Origin: Glycomyces dulcitolivorans
Lineage (GTDB): Bacteria > Actinomycetota > Actinomycetes > Mycobacteriales > Micromonosporaceae
NCBI RefSeq assembly: GCF_003265355.1
Contig: NZ_QFRW01000057.1
Coordinates: forward strand, 1 to 53,658
Length of the DNA stretch: 53,658 nt
Direction of reading: 5' to 3'
The translations under genes and the position numbers were made by a program. Position 1 is the stretch's first letter; each line of letters opens with the position of its first letter. The notes under the pieces were generated by a model. That model was not told the origin of the DNA, ran no database searches, and worked only from the letters and a program-made list of their open reading frames with translations. Below are positions 33,074 through 41,484 of this stretch, in pieces.

Positions 33074-34479
33074 GCGATCCCAACGACCTGACCAGCCCCA
33101 TCGACGAGGGCGTCACCGCCGAGGACCTCGGGCACGTGCTCTTCATCGGCGTCGGCGGCGTCGGCATGAACGGCCTCACCCGCCTCTACGCCACCCGCGG
33201 GCTCCCCGTCTCCGGCTCCGAGCTGAAAGACTGGCCCTCGCTGCCCGAGCTGGAGCGCCACGGCGTCGTGATCCACCGCGAGCACACCGCGTCGAACCTC
33301 GACGGGATCGACACCGTGGTGCGTTCCACCGCGCACAACGACGAGCACCTCGAAGTCGCCGAGGCCCGCCGCCGCGGCATCCGCGTCTACCACCGCTCCG
33401 AGGCCCTCGCCGCCGCCATGACCGGCCGCCGCTCCGTCGTCGTCACCGGCACCCACGGCAAGACCACCACCACCGCGATCATCACGCAGATGCTCGAACA
33501 CGCCGGACTCGCACCGTCCTATGTGAACGGCGGCGAGAACATCGGCGCGTTCACCGGCGCCCACGGCTCCGGCGACCTCTTCGTCGCCGAGGCCGACGAG
33601 TCCGACCGGTCCTTCCTGCGCTACCGGCCCGAGGTCGGCATCGTCACCAACATCGACGTGGACCACCTGAACACCTACGGCGACATGGAATCCCTCACCG
33701 AGGCGTTCGAGCGGTTCTGCCGCAACACCGACAAGGACGGCCTGCTCGTCCTGTGCGCCGACAACCCCGGCACCCTCGGCCTCGCCAGGAAGCTCCGCGC
33801 CGAGGGCCGCACGGTCGCCACCTACGGCTTCAGCGACGGCGCCGACGTCCAGCTCGGCGACGTCGAGTCCTCGGTCGACGGCGTCGACTACACGGTCCTC
33901 TACGAGAACCAGGTCCTCGGCCGCTTCCACCTGCCCATGCCCGGCAGGCACATCGCCCTCAACTCCACCGCCGCGGTCGCCGTCGGCCTGTACCTCGGCC
34001 TCGAACCCGAGGACATCGCCGCCGGCATCGCCGCCTTCGGAGGCGTCAAGCGCCGCTTCGAGAAGCGAGGCGAGATCGACGGTTACGCGGTCTTCGACGA
34101 GTACGCCTACCACCCGACTGCGATGACCGAGGCCGTCAAGACCCTTAAGGAGGTCGCCGGCGACGGGAACCTCGTCGTGGTCTTCCAGCCCTACCGCGTC
34201 TACCGCACCATCGCCATGCGCGACGAGATCGCCGAGGCGCTCTCCCTCGCCGACAAGGTCGTCGTCATGGAGATCTTCGGCCCCGGCGAGCCCATCCCCG
34301 AAGGCGAAGGCGGCCAGGCGCTCCTGGACGCCATTGCGCTCCCCGACTCCGACAAGGCCTTCGTCGCCGAATGGGACGACGTCCCCGCCGCCGTCAAGGC
34401 CCTCGCCGCCCGCGGCGACGTCGTGGTCACCATGGGCGCCCCGCCCGTCTCCCTCATGCCGGACGACCTCCTGCGCTGA
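33070..34479 (+). CDS. murC: UDP-N-acetylmuramate-L-alanine ligase, variant active site
   Basis: A 469-aa Mur ligase that adds L-alanine to UDP-MurNAc. The usual blocks are present: IGVGGVGMNGL (residues 26-36), TGTHGKTTTTA (126-136), AEADESD (173-179), TNIDVDHL (193-200), PGRHIALNS (291-299) and KRRFEKRG (327-334). The C-terminal block that reads DDYGHHPTE in most MurC is here DEYAYHPTA (343-351), so the aspartate next to the tyrosine, invariant in Mur ligases, is glutamate (E344, codon 34099-34101). FQPHR is FQPYR (Y375). Synteny makes the assignment firm; activity may be altered. ATG 33070 overlaps murG. No murB follows; an 11-bp hairpin terminator does. Confidence 0.93.
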   Translation: MSDPNDLTSPIDEGVTAEDLGHVLFIGVGGVGMNGLTRLYATRGLPVSGSELKDWPSLPELERHGVVIHREHTASNLDGIDTVVRSTAHNDEHLEVAEARRRGIRVYHRSEALAAAMTGRRSVVVTGTHGKTTTTAIITQMLEHAGLAPSYVNGGENIGAFTGAHGSGDLFVAEADESDRSFLRYRPEVGIVTNIDVDHLNTYGDMESLTEAFERFCRNTDKDGLLVLCADNPGTLGLARKLRAEGRTVATYGFSDGADVQLGDVESSVDGVDYTVLYENQVLGRFHLPMPGRHIALNSTAAVAVGLYLGLEPEDIAAGIAAFGGVKRRFEKRGEIDGYAVFDEYAYHPTAMTEAVKTLKEVAGDGNLVVVFQPYRVYRTIAMRDEIAEALSLADKVVVMEIFGPGEPIPEGEGGQALLDAIALPDSDKAFVAEWDDVPAAVKALAARGDVVVTMGAPPVSLMPDDLLR

Positions 34480-34490
34480 CGGACGCGAAA

Positions 34491-34516
34491 CGGCCCGCGC
34501 CGGAAGGCGCGGGCCG
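34491..34516. terminator. Terminator after murC, 11-bp stem
   Basis: CGGCCCGCGCC (34491-34501), GGAA loop, GGCGCGGGCCG (34506-34516). It separates murC from the convergent siderophore-interacting gene and would end both. Confidence 0.85.
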
Positions 34517-34533
34517 CTTCGGCGAGCCTTGAT

Positions 34534-35460
34534 TCAGTCCCAGGGCATCCCGTTGCGCCAGTAGCCCATGAAGGCCCCCGACTCCTTCGGCAGGCCCAGT
34601 TCCTTGCGGATGGTGAAGCGGAGGGTCTTGACCACGCCGGTCTCGGCCGCGATCCACACGTAGGCGCCGCCGGAGGCGGCCTCCTGCGGTGCATCCCAGA
34701 TCATCTCCTCGCCGGTCTCCTCGAACTCCCCGCCCGCGGCGAAGTCCATGGCGCGGGCGGCGTCGGTGACGGCCGGGACGAGGCGGTCGCCCCACACCGC
34801 GCCCTCGCGCGGCAGCCAGTGCACCGCGACGTCCGCGGGGGCGTCCAGGTCCAGGACGTCGGCGGCGGTGGGCACTTCGACGAAGACGTGGCCGCGCGCG
34901 GTGACCGGGAGGTCCTCCAGGATCGCGGCGATCGCCGGGGTCGCGGTCTCGTCGCCCGCGATCAAGAGTTCGGCCCCTTCGGGCGCATGGAAGTCGACGC
35001 CGCCGTGCGGGCCGTCGAAGCGCGCGTCGGGGCCCAGCAGCAGGAGCTCGTCGCCGACCGCGGCGGTCTGGAGCCACCGCAGCGCCGGGCCGCAGTGCTC
35101 GTTCGCCCCGGCCTCGTGGATCACCATGTCGACGTCGACCTCGCCGAGCTCGGGCCGGACGGCCCGCACGGTGTAGGTGCGGACGCCGCACTGCTCCTGC
35201 TCGGGCAGGGCCCGCAGCTCGGAGTACCAGCGCTCCGTGCGCGGCATCTTGTCGAAGCCGCACGCCGGGGCCGGGAAGATCAGCTTGAACCGCTGGTCGA
35301 ATCCGTTGTCCGCGAAGTGCGCCAGGGTCTCGCCGGCGAAGGTCACCCGGACGAACGCCGGACTGAGGCGCCGCAGCGCCCGCACCTCGGCGGGGAACAG
35401 GTCGAACGCCCTGACGGTCTGCTCTGCCGCCGCGGTCTGTGCCTGGGTCTGCGTCGCCAC
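34534..35460 (-). CDS. Siderophore-interacting protein (FAD/NAD(P)H ferric-siderophore reductase family)
   Basis: A 308-aa ViuB/SIP-family flavoprotein that reduces ferric siderophores in the cytoplasm. The FAD-binding domain has CGVRTYTVRAVRPE (RxYT, about residues 90-103) and VHEAGANEHCGPALRWL region near 113; LLLLGPDARFDG near 139, then the NAD(P)H-binding region ELLIAGDETATPAIAAIL near 163 and YVWIAAETGVVKTLR near 268. Preceded by a near-perfect DtxR/IdeR iron box. Its location on the opposite strand between murC and ftsQ is unusual and suggests insertion into the division cluster. Confidence 0.95.
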   Translation of the reverse strand: MATQTQAQTAAAEQTVRAFDLFPAEVRALRRLSPAFVRVTFAGETLAHFADNGFDQRFKLIFPAPACGFDKMPRTERWYSELRALPEQEQCGVRTYTVRAVRPELGEVDVDMVIHEAGANEHCGPALRWLQTAAVGDELLLLGPDARFDGPHGGVDFHAPEGAELLIAGDETATPAIAAILEDLPVTARGHVFVEVPTAADVLDLDAPADVAVHWLPREGAVWGDRLVPAVTDAARAMDFAAGGEFEETGEEMIWDAPQEAASGGAYVWIAAETGVVKTLRFTIRKELGLPKESGAFMGYWRNGMPWD

Positions 35461-35480
35461 GCGCCGCCCCTCCTCAAGGT

Positions 35481-35499
35481 TTAGGTTTGCCTAACCTTA
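35481..35499 (-). promoter_or_regulatory. DtxR/IdeR iron box
   Basis: TTAGGTTTGCCTAACCTTA matches the IdeR consensus TTAGGTTAGGCTAACCTAA at 16 of 19 positions. It lies 20 bp before the start of the siderophore-interacting gene, predicting repression when iron is sufficient. Confidence 0.9.
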
Positions 35500-35544
35500 G
35501 CCGACGCCGCGGCGTGCCGCCACCGCCAAGTGGCCCGCCCGTGC

Positions 35545-35550
35545 CATGAT
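35545..35550 (+). promoter_or_regulatory. -10-like box CATGAT before ftsQ
   Basis: CATGAT, six-base spacer CGACCC, ATG 35557. It gives ftsQ a probable leaderless transcript, separate from the mur run. Confidence 0.45.
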
Positions 35551-35556
35551 CGACCC

Positions 35557-36291
35557 ATGCGCGGCTCCGACAATCCGACCGAGCCCGGTCCCTGGCGGCT
35601 CGTCCACGTGGTGCGCCGGGGCCTTCCCAACAAGCGCCTGCGGTTCGCCGTCGTCGGCGCCCTCGCCCTGCTCCTGATCGTCTTCACGGTCCTGTGGACC
35701 GTGCCGTGGTTCGAGGTGCAGCGGATCGAGGTCGCCGGGACCGCCGTGCTCGACCCCGCCGAGGTCCAGGCGCTCGGCCAAGGGGCCCTTGGGGACCCGC
35801 TGCTCGGGGCCGACCTCGACGCGCTCGCGTCCGCGGTGGCGGCCCTCGCGCCGGTGAAATCGGTGGACGTCACCCGCTCGTGGCCGGACGCGCTCCGGGT
35901 GGACGTCACCGAGCGAAAGCCGTATATGGCCGTTCCCACCGGAGAAGAGACTTTTCTCATGGTGGACTCCGAAGGTGTGGCATTCGACGAGTCGGATTCG
36001 TCTTCCGGTACTCAGTGGATCGTCGAAATCGACGATCCGTCACCGGACGACCTCGCCACCGTCGAGACCCTCGCGGTGCTCGAATCGCTCCCCGCGAGCC
36101 TCGCCGACGAGGTCGAACACGTGGAATCGCCGTCCCCCGCGGGGGTCACCCTGTTCCTCGAAGGTGGACGGACGGTGACGTGGGGCGACGGCTCCGAAGG
36201 CGACCAGAAGGCCGAGGTGGTCGATCGATTGCTCGCGGTCGGGTACGAACATGTCGATGTCAGCGCACCAGATGCCCCCACTGTGAGTTAG
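35557..36291 (+). CDS. ftsQ: Cell division protein FtsQ
   Basis: A 244-aa bitopic membrane protein of the divisome. A basic cytoplasmic N-terminus ([12 protein letters not shown]) is followed by one membrane helix ([18 protein letters not shown], about residues 30-48), then a POTRA domain starting [21 protein letters not shown] and the FtsQ beta domain with [22 protein letters not shown]. Length is typical. The frame is open nine codons upstream; ATG 35557 is preferred because of the -10-like box six bases before it. Followed by ftsZ after 76 bp. Confidence 0.93.
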   Translation: MRGSDNPTEPGPWRLVHVVRRGLPNKRLRFAVVGALALLLIVFTVLWTVPWFEVQRIEVAGTAVLDPAEVQALGQGALGDPLLGADLDALASAVAALAPVKSVDVTRSWPDALRVDVTERKPYMAVPTGEETFLMVDSEGVAFDESDSSSGTQWIVEIDDPSPDDLATVETLAVLESLPASLADEVEHVESPSPAGVTLFLEGGRTVTWGDGSEGDQKAEVVDRLLAVGYEHVDVSAPDAPTVS

Positions 36292-36294
36292 CGT
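36289..36294 (+). promoter_or_regulatory. Possible ftsZ -10 box TAGCGT
   Basis: TAGCGTTAAGGGG overlaps the ftsQ stop codon and resembles the TAGCGTT core of the dispersed repeats and of the promoter at 12170, but lacks the CTTCAG boxes. Confidence 0.35.
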
Positions 36295-36367
36295 TAAGGG
36301 GAGCGGGTGTGCGTGCACATCCCGTTCGTCGCACCCAGGGCCGCGAAGGGGAAGGAAGGCAGCCGCG

Positions 36368-37477
36368 ATGACACCACCGCACAACTACCTCGCCGTCATC
36401 AAAGTCGTAGGAGTCGGAGGCGGCGGCGTCAATGCTGTCAACCGGATGATCGAGGCGGGCCTCAAGGGCGTCGAGTTCATCGCCATCAACACCGACGCCC
36501 AGGCGCTCTTGATGAGCGACGCCGACGTGAAGCTCGACGTCGGCCGGGAACTGACGCGCGGCCTCGGCGCCGGCGCGAATCCCGAAGTGGGCGCGAAGGC
36601 CTGCGAAGACCACCGCGACGAGATCGAGGAGGTCCTCAAGGGAGCCGACATGGTCTTCGTGACCTGCGGTGAGGGCGGCGGCACCGGCACCGGCGGCGCC
36701 CCCGTCATCGCGAACATCGCCCGCAAGCTCGGCGCGCTCACGATCGGCGTGGTCACCCGGCCGTTCGCCTTCGAGGGCAAGCGCCGCCAGACCCAGGCCG
36801 TGTCGGGAATAGAGGATCTGCGCAACGAGTGCGACACGCTGATCGTCATCCCCAACGACCGGCTGCTCCACCTCGGCGACCGCTCCATCTCCATGATGGA
36901 CGCCTTCCGCCTCGCCGACCAGGTGCTGCTCTCCGGTGTCCAGGGCATCACCGACCTGATCACCACGCCCGGCCTCATCAACCTCGACTTCGCCGACGTC
37001 AAGAGCGTCATGAGCGGCGCCGGTTCGGCGCTCATGGGCATCGGCTCGGCGCGCGGTGAGAACCGCGCGGTCGAGGCGGCGCGCGCGGCGATCGAGTCGC
37101 CTTTGCTGGAGCAGAGCATGGAGGGCGCGCGCGGCGTGCTCCTGTCGATCGCGGGCGGGTCGGACCTCGGCCTGTTCGAGATCAACGACGCGGCCGAGCT
37201 CGTCTCGGACTGCGCGCACACCGACGCGAACATCATCTTCGGCGCGGTCATCGACGACGCCCTCGGCGAAGAGGCCCGGGTGACCGTGATCGCCGCCGGC
37301 TTCGACGTGGAGGACACGGAGTTCGAACTGGCGCAGCCGACCCGGATCTCCGCCCTGCCCGAGCAGAAGCCGGAGCCGATCCGCGAGGCCAAGCCCGAAC
37401 CGGAGCGCGACTCCGGCAACGGCAAGGTCCTCTTCGACGACGTCGACGTCCCCTCGTTCCTGAAAGAGGGCTTCTAG
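36368..37477 (+). CDS. ftsZ: Cell division protein FtsZ
   Basis: A 369-aa tubulin-like GTPase that forms the Z ring. The GTP-binding G-box GGGTGTGG lies near residue 101, the T7 synergy loop [12 protein letters not shown] near 205, and [13 protein letters not shown] near 41. The C-terminal peptide [13 protein letters not shown] is the conserved tail that in actinobacteria binds SepF and FtsW. The linker (residues 315-355) is short and proline/glutamate-rich. ATG 36368 has GAAGGAAGG upstream. Length is slightly shorter than Streptomyces FtsZ owing to the linker. Confidence 0.97.
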   Translation: MTPPHNYLAVIKVVGVGGGGVNAVNRMIEAGLKGVEFIAINTDAQALLMSDADVKLDVGRELTRGLGAGANPEVGAKACEDHRDEIEEVLKGADMVFVTCGEGGGTGTGGAPVIANIARKLGALTIGVVTRPFAFEGKRRQTQAVSGIEDLRNECDTLIVIPNDRLLHLGDRSISMMDAFRLADQVLLSGVQGITDLITTPGLINLDFADVKSVMSGAGSALMGIGSARGENRAVEAARAAIESPLLEQSMEGARGVLLSIAGGSDLGLFEINDAAELVSDCAHTDANIIFGAVIDDALGEEARVTVIAAGFDVEDTEFELAQPTRISALPEQKPEPIREAKPEPERDSGNGKVLFDDVDVPSFLKEGF

Positions 37478-37565
37478 CGGCGGCGCTCCGTCGGGCCTCC
37501 CGAAGAGGACTCGGCGGAACGCCGCCCGCACGCCCCCGTACGCCACCCCACCGCCGAGGACCGCC

Positions 37566-38279
37566 TTGACCACAGATGCGCGCCGAACCGAGTTGCAGGA
37601 CAACCTGAACCGGACGCGCGAGGCCGTCGCCGCCGCCTGCGCCGCCGCGGGCCGCACCCCCGGATCGGTCCGCCTCATCGCCGTCACCAAGACCTTCCCC
37701 GCCGCCGACGCCGCGACCCTCACCGAACTCGGCCAGGCCGACCTGGGGGAGAACCGCGACCAGGAGGCCGCCCCGAAGGCCGCCGAACTCGCCGCGCTCG
37801 GCCTGGAACCGGTGTGGCACTTCGTCGGACAGCTCCAGCGCAACAAGGCCCGCTCGGTCGCCGAGTACGCGCACTGGGTCCACTCGGTGGACCGCGCCCG
37901 GCTCGCGACCGCACTCGACGCCGCCGTCGCGGTGTCCTCCCACGGCCGCAACCTGAACGCGCTCATCCAGGTGAGCCTCGACGGCGACACCGCCCGCGGC
38001 GGAGCCACACTCGCGGAGGTCGAGGCGCTCGCCGAGCACATCGCCGCCGCGCGCTTCCTCGACCTCAAGGGCGTCATGGCCGTCGCGCCCCTCGGCTGGG
38101 AGCCCGCCAAAGCCTTTGCACTGCTCAATGAATGCTCGGAACTGGTGCGCCGGGTCGACCCGGCCGCCGTCGAGATCTCCGCGGGCATGAGCGGCGACTT
38201 CCGCGAGGCCGTGGCCTGCGGCGCCACAATGGTCAGACTCGGCAGAAACGTCCTCGGCGAACGTGAGGCGATGGCGTAA
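37566..38279 (+). CDS. YggS-family pyridoxal phosphate homeostasis protein
   Basis: A 237-aa PLP-binding TIM-barrel protein. The PLP lysine is K42 in LIAVTKTF; HFVGQLQRNKAR near residue 86, SAGMSGDFREAV near 207 and RLGRNVLGER near 225 are family motifs. It helps keep free PLP and amino-acid pools balanced and normally lies between ftsZ and sepF. In most actinobacteria pgeF precedes it; here only 88 bp separate it from ftsZ and no pgeF is present. Start TTG 37566. Confidence 0.94.
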   Translation: MTTDARRTELQDNLNRTREAVAAACAAAGRTPGSVRLIAVTKTFPAADAATLTELGQADLGENRDQEAAPKAAELAALGLEPVWHFVGQLQRNKARSVAEYAHWVHSVDRARLATALDAAVAVSSHGRNLNALIQVSLDGDTARGGATLAEVEALAEHIAAARFLDLKGVMAVAPLGWEPAKAFALLNECSELVRRVDPAAVEISAGMSGDFREAVACGATMVRLGRNVLGEREAMA

Positions 38280-38418
38280 GGTATACGGCAGTAAAGGGAT
38301 CTATGCCGCGGCCGTTCACTGATGAACCGCGGAAAAACACATCCGTGTAAGGAGTCGGCGCTAGGATGAGACCGCGTACCTGACTCAACAGGGGCGGCCC
38401 GAGGAGGGAGCACGATCG

Positions 38419-38994
38419 ATGGGCGCGATGCGGAAGGCAGGCATCTGGCTCGGCCTCATCGAGGACGAGGAGGAGCGCGGCTACAACGGTTTCGAAGAGA
38501 GCGACGAGTTCGCCGAGGAGCCGGCGCCGACCCGCGTGCGCGGCTCGCAGCGGACCACCGGCCGGGTCGGCCGTCCCTCCGCTGCCGAGGAGCGCAGCCC
38601 CGTCCGCCAGCTCAACCGCGGCTCCGGTTCGGTCACCCCCCTGACGCGCGACAACCTCGCGCTCGCCGAGCCCGCCATGGTCCGGCCCGTCCCGGCCGAG
38701 GAGGAGTCCCACGCGAACTACCGCATCACGACCCTCCACCCGACCACGTACAACGAGGCGCGCACGATCGGCGAGCGCTACCGGGACGGCACGCCGGTCA
38801 TCATGAACCTGTCGGAGATGGAGGAGGCCGACGCCAAGCGTCTGGTCGACTTCGCCGCGGGGCTGATCTTCGGCACCCGCGGATCGTTCGAGCGGGTGAC
38901 CAACCGTGTGTTCCTCCTCTCCCCGCCCCACGTGCAGGTGACGGCGGAGGACAAGGCGAAGATCGCCGAGGGCGGGTTCTTCAACCAGTCGTGA
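38419..38994 (+). CDS. sepF: Cell division protein SepF
   Basis: A 191-aa protein. An N-terminal amphipathic membrane-binding helix ([19 protein letters not shown]) is followed by an acidic/polar linker and the SepF domain: [64 protein letters not shown]. In actinobacteria lacking FtsA and ZipA it ties FtsZ to the membrane. GAGGGAG lies upstream of ATG 38419, and TAGGAT at 38362-38367 is a possible promoter element. The last residues FFNQS are the usual ending. Confidence 0.95.
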   Translation: MGAMRKAGIWLGLIEDEEERGYNGFEESDEFAEEPAPTRVRGSQRTTGRVGRPSAAEERSPVRQLNRGSGSVTPLTRDNLALAEPAMVRPVPAEEESHANYRITTLHPTTYNEARTIGERYRDGTPVIMNLSEMEEADAKRLVDFAAGLIFGTRGSFERVTNRVFLLSPPHVQVTAEDKAKIAEGGFFNQS

Positions 38995-39003
38995 CCGGGC
39001 GGA

Positions 39004-39009
39004 TAGACT
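39004..39009 (+). promoter_or_regulatory. -10 box TAGACT, leaderless yggT
   Basis: TAGACT, seven-base spacer CCGTACC, GTG 39017. Confidence 0.6.
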
Positions 39010-39016
39010 CCGTACC

Positions 39017-39310
39017 GTGAACCTGGCACTCCAGCTCGTCTACTTGGCGCTCTTCGCGTTCTACCTGTTCCTACTGGCTCGCCTGGTGTGCAGCGTGGTG
39101 GTCCAGTTCTCCCGCCGCTGGGAGCCCGGCCCTCGGGCCGCGGCCCTGCTGGAGACGGTCTACAGCGTGACCGACCCTCCCCTGAAGGGGTTGAGGAAGG
39201 TGATACCCCCTCTCAGGCTTGGTACTGTATCGATTGATCTGGCGTTCCTGGCGCTGCTCCTGATCGTGTGGATCCTGATGGACTTCGTGATCGCGAGAAA
39301 CATTTCTTAG
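39017..39310 (+). CDS. YggT-family membrane protein
   Basis: A 97-aa protein with two membrane helices (about residues 4-27 and 73-92) separated by a loop containing [30 protein letters not shown], the family signature. YggT proteins sit between sepF and divIVA in actinobacteria, and their molecular role is unclear. The GTG start has no ribosome-binding site but follows a TAGACT box. Confidence 0.93.
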   Translation: MNLALQLVYLALFAFYLFLLARLVCSVVVQFSRRWEPGPRAAALLETVYSVTDPPLKGLRKVIPPLRLGTVSIDLAFLALLLIVWILMDFVIARNIS

Positions 39311-39392
39311 CAGCTCCGGGCCGGGGTGCACGGCATGGTTATCGTGTCGAGTGCCCTTGTGCGCCAGGCGAACAGCTGAGAAGGAGTTTCGA

Positions 39393-40349
39393 ATGCCGCT
39401 GACCCCAGCCGACGTTCACAACGTCACGTTCAAGAAACCCATGCTCGGAAAGCGCGGATACGACGAGGACGAGGTTGACGGCTTCCTCGACGAGGTCGAG
39501 CGCGAACTCGCTCGCCTCAGCGATGAGAACGGCGAACTTCGCGCCCAGCTCGACAGCCTCCGCGCCGGTGCTCCCCCCGGAGCCGCCGACCATGCCGAGA
39601 TGGCCGCCGCACTCGACCGGGTGCAGCGGGAGAAGCACGCCATGGAGCAGCAGCTCCAGGAGCTCGACGGCGAGCTGCACGGGATGCACCAGGAGATGGT
39701 GGCCTCGCAGCAGCAGGCGCAGCAGCTCCAGCAGGAACTGGCCCAGCGCGGCCCCCAGCAGGACGCGTCCGCGCCCTCCGGGGCCGGCGGCGGCGAGCAG
39801 GAGGCCCTGCGCCTCCTCATGGTCGCCCAGCGCACCGCCGACGAGCACCTGGAGGACTCCCGCCGGGAGGCCGACACGCTCCTGAGCGAGGCGCAGCGCG
39901 AGGCCCAGTCGATGGTGTCCGAGGCGCAGCGCGAGTCGCAGACGATGCTGTCCCAGGCCCAGCGCGAGTCCAAGACCATGGTCACCGAGGCCCAGCGCGA
40001 CGCCGACACGATGGTCACCGAGGCCCGCACGCAGGCCGAGGACCTGGTCGGCCAGGCCCGCGACAAGGCCGAGCGCATGGAGCTCGAAGCCGAGGAGGAG
40101 CGCCAGAAGGTCATCGGCCAGCTGGAGGAGTCCCGCACGTCGCTGCTCCACAACATCGAGGAGCTCAAGACCTTCGAGCGCGAGTACCGCACCCGCCTCA
40201 AGCTCTACCTCGAGAGCCAGCTCCGCGACCTGAACGGCCAGCAGGGCCGCACGCAGGACGAGGCCTTCGAGGAGGCCCAGCGCGAGTCCGGCGGCAACGA
40301 GCGGACCGGTTCCCGGTCGGCGTTCGTGATGCAGGGCGGCCGCGGCTGA
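39393..40349 (+). CDS. wag31: DivIVA / Wag31 polar growth protein
   Basis: A 318-aa coiled-coil scaffold of polar growth. The N-terminal DivIVA domain ([36 protein letters not shown]) binds membrane and is highly conserved. It is followed by coiled coil 1, a glutamine-rich spacer ([18 protein letters not shown]), a short unstructured link, and coiled coil 2 made of six 11-residue repeats (about residues 163-228) and [19 protein letters not shown]. It is longer than mycobacterial Wag31 (about 260 aa). The frame is open 14 codons upstream; ATG 39393 is preferred because of AAGGAG and the conserved N-terminus. Confidence 0.96.
   Translation: MPLTPADVHNVTFKKPMLGKRGYDEDEVDGFLDEVERELARLSDENGELRAQLDSLRAGAPPGAADHAEMAAALDRVQREKHAMEQQLQELDGELHGMHQEMVASQQQAQQLQQELAQRGPQQDASAPSGAGGGEQEALRLLMVAQRTADEHLEDSRREADTLLSEAQREAQSMVSEAQRESQTMLSQAQRESKTMVTEAQRDADTMVTEARTQAEDLVGQARDKAERMELEAEEERQKVIGQLEESRTSLLHNIEELKTFEREYRTRLKLYLESQLRDLNGQQGRTQDEAFEEAQRESGGNERTGSRSAFVMQGGRG
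39879..40076 (+). repeat. Six 33-bp in-frame repeats in divIVA
   Basis: The encoded units are [55 protein letters not shown] and [11 protein letters not shown]: an 11-residue (hendecad) coiled-coil period. The central units are the most alike, suggesting growth or loss of repeat units by recombination. Confidence 0.85.
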
Positions 40350-40436
40350 CCCTCCCCGCCTCCCGGGGAACGCATCCGTGCCGGGCAGGTGTCGCGCCGC
40401 GCGACATTGGCACGCCTGCGGGCATAACCTGAACGG

Positions 40437-40591
40437 GGATCGCCTCGTTATCCATGGGTGAGCGGGTGAGGGCGCCGGTGTTCTTCGGAACGCCAAGGCC
40501 GCCCTCACCACCTCCACCACCATGCGTTAACGACCCGCGGTCCCCTTTGGGGCCGCTCAGGACCGCGCGCGGGACCCGCTACCCGCGCGCA
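40437..40591 (+). other. Hairpin-rich non-coding region between divIVA and the next gene
   Basis: Three structures lie in the 256-bp gap: a long stem GGTGAGGGC (40465-40473) / GCCCTCACC (40501-40509) with an inner stem GGTGTTC (40477-40483) / GGAACGCC (40487-40494); GCGGTCC (40537-40543) / GGACCGC (40560-40566) with an inner CCCCTTTGGGG; and GCGCGCGGG (40565-40573) / CCCGCGCGC (40582-40590). The second and third share two bases. The first may terminate divIVA; the last sits directly before the ribosome-binding site of the next gene. Confidence 0.5.
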
Positions 40592-40605
40592 GGGGAGGAC
40601 TCGAC

Positions 40606-41220
40606 GTGATCGTCAGCAGCCTGCTGATCCTCGTCATTGCGGCGGTCTTGCTGGTCACTGGCATGATCACCGGAAACGACCAGTTGCTGGTCTCTTCGAT
40701 CTCGGCGAGCCTCGCCGCCGGGGTCGCGCTCTACGTCGGCATCCGCGGGAGGGGCGCCAAGCGCCCTCGAATCGCCTCCCAGCGGACCGGCAGGTCGATC
40801 GCCGACGACGACACCCAGCAGTTCCGCCGGATCGGACTCGACGACACCCCGACCACCGAGCTGCCGCTCATCGAGGGCAAGGTCTTCGAGCCCACGGACT
40901 ACGCCGTCGACCGCGACCCCGAGCTCCGCTTCGAGGAGCCGTCGCGCCAGGCCGCGAGCCACCGGGCCCCCGAGTCCCTGGCCGACGAGCCGACCGAGCA
41001 GCGCATGTCCAGCGTCGAGGCCGGCGGCCTCATGCGCCTGGACACCGAGGTCGCCGTCGTCGACGGACGGCCCCGCTTCCACCACTCCTCGTGCGCGCAC
41101 CTCACCGGCCGCGAGCACGAGCCGCTGCCGGTCGCGGAGGCCCTGGAGCTCGGATTCACGCCGTGCGGCATGTGCGAGCCCGTCTCGCGCCTCCTCATGG
41201 CCCCTGTCGCCGGGCGGTGA
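40606..41220 (+). CDS. Actinobacterial membrane protein with C-terminal Cys/His motif
   Basis: A 204-aa protein. Two membrane helices at the N-terminus (VIVSSLLILVIAAVLLVTGMI and LVSSISASLAAGVALYVGI) are followed by a polar, low-complexity middle and a conserved C-terminal block: VDGRPRFHHSSCAHLTGREHEPLPVAEALELGFTPCGMC. Its H..C..C..C pattern recalls Ada-type metal-binding modules, but no metal has been shown. Such genes commonly follow divIVA in actinobacteria. Start GTG 40606 with GGGGAGG upstream, directly after a hairpin. Confidence 0.8.
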   Translation: MIVSSLLILVIAAVLLVTGMITGNDQLLVSSISASLAAGVALYVGIRGRGAKRPRIASQRTGRSIADDDTQQFRRIGLDDTPTTELPLIEGKVFEPTDYAVDRDPELRFEEPSRQAASHRAPESLADEPTEQRMSSVEAGGLMRLDTEVAVVDGRPRFHHSSCAHLTGREHEPLPVAEALELGFTPCGMCEPVSRLLMAPVAGR

Positions 41221-41258
41221 ACGCTGACGCTCCGTCCGGAGGCAAGTTCCCGAAGTAA

Positions 41259-41287
41259 TTGACCTAGTTGCAGGTCTTGCGTATCCT
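41259..41287 (+). promoter_or_regulatory. Promoter of the DksA-like gene
   Basis: TTGACC (41259-41264), 17-base spacer, TATCCT (41282-41287). The start would be near 41294, leaving a leader of about 187 nt. Confidence 0.75.
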
Positions 41288-41300
41288 GTGTGCTTAATTG

Positions 41301-41336
41301 CGCGGCAGGCCCCCGCCTCGGCGGGGCCTGGCGCGC
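41301..41336 (+). other. GC-rich hairpin at the 5' end of the DksA-like mRNA
   Basis: CAGGCCCC and GGGGCCTG pair around CGCCTCGGC, extended by GCGCG-type bases outside. It begins a few bases after the predicted transcription start, so it may stabilise the mRNA or act in attenuation. Confidence 0.45.
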
Positions 41337-41388
41337 ATTGTCCTCGTCTCGACGGGGACGTCAGGAGTACGCCAACTCGGGAGCCGCG

Positions 41389-41484
41389 ATGCCGAACACC
41401 CGACGCAGGGCTCAGCCCAGGCCCCGGCGTGCCCAGGCCCGACCGGAACCCGAGCCGACACACCCCTCCAGAGGCGCGTCATGA
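41389..41484 (+). CDS. Possible 31-aa basic leader peptide
   Basis: ATG 41389 with GGGAG upstream opens a 31-codon frame rich in arginine and proline (MPNTRRRAQPRPRRAQARPE...). Its TGA overlaps the ATG of the DksA-like gene (ATGA), the arrangement of translational coupling. It may be a real small protein, a regulatory leader, or chance; composition alone cannot decide. Confidence 0.35.
   Translation: MPNTRRRAQPRPRRAQARPEPEPTHPSRGAS

Noticed and set aside
40465-40509. tRNA-like gene in the gap after divIVA
   Set aside because: The stems do not form a cloverleaf of tRNA dimensions; there is no anticodon arm, T-loop consensus or CCA-end geometry.
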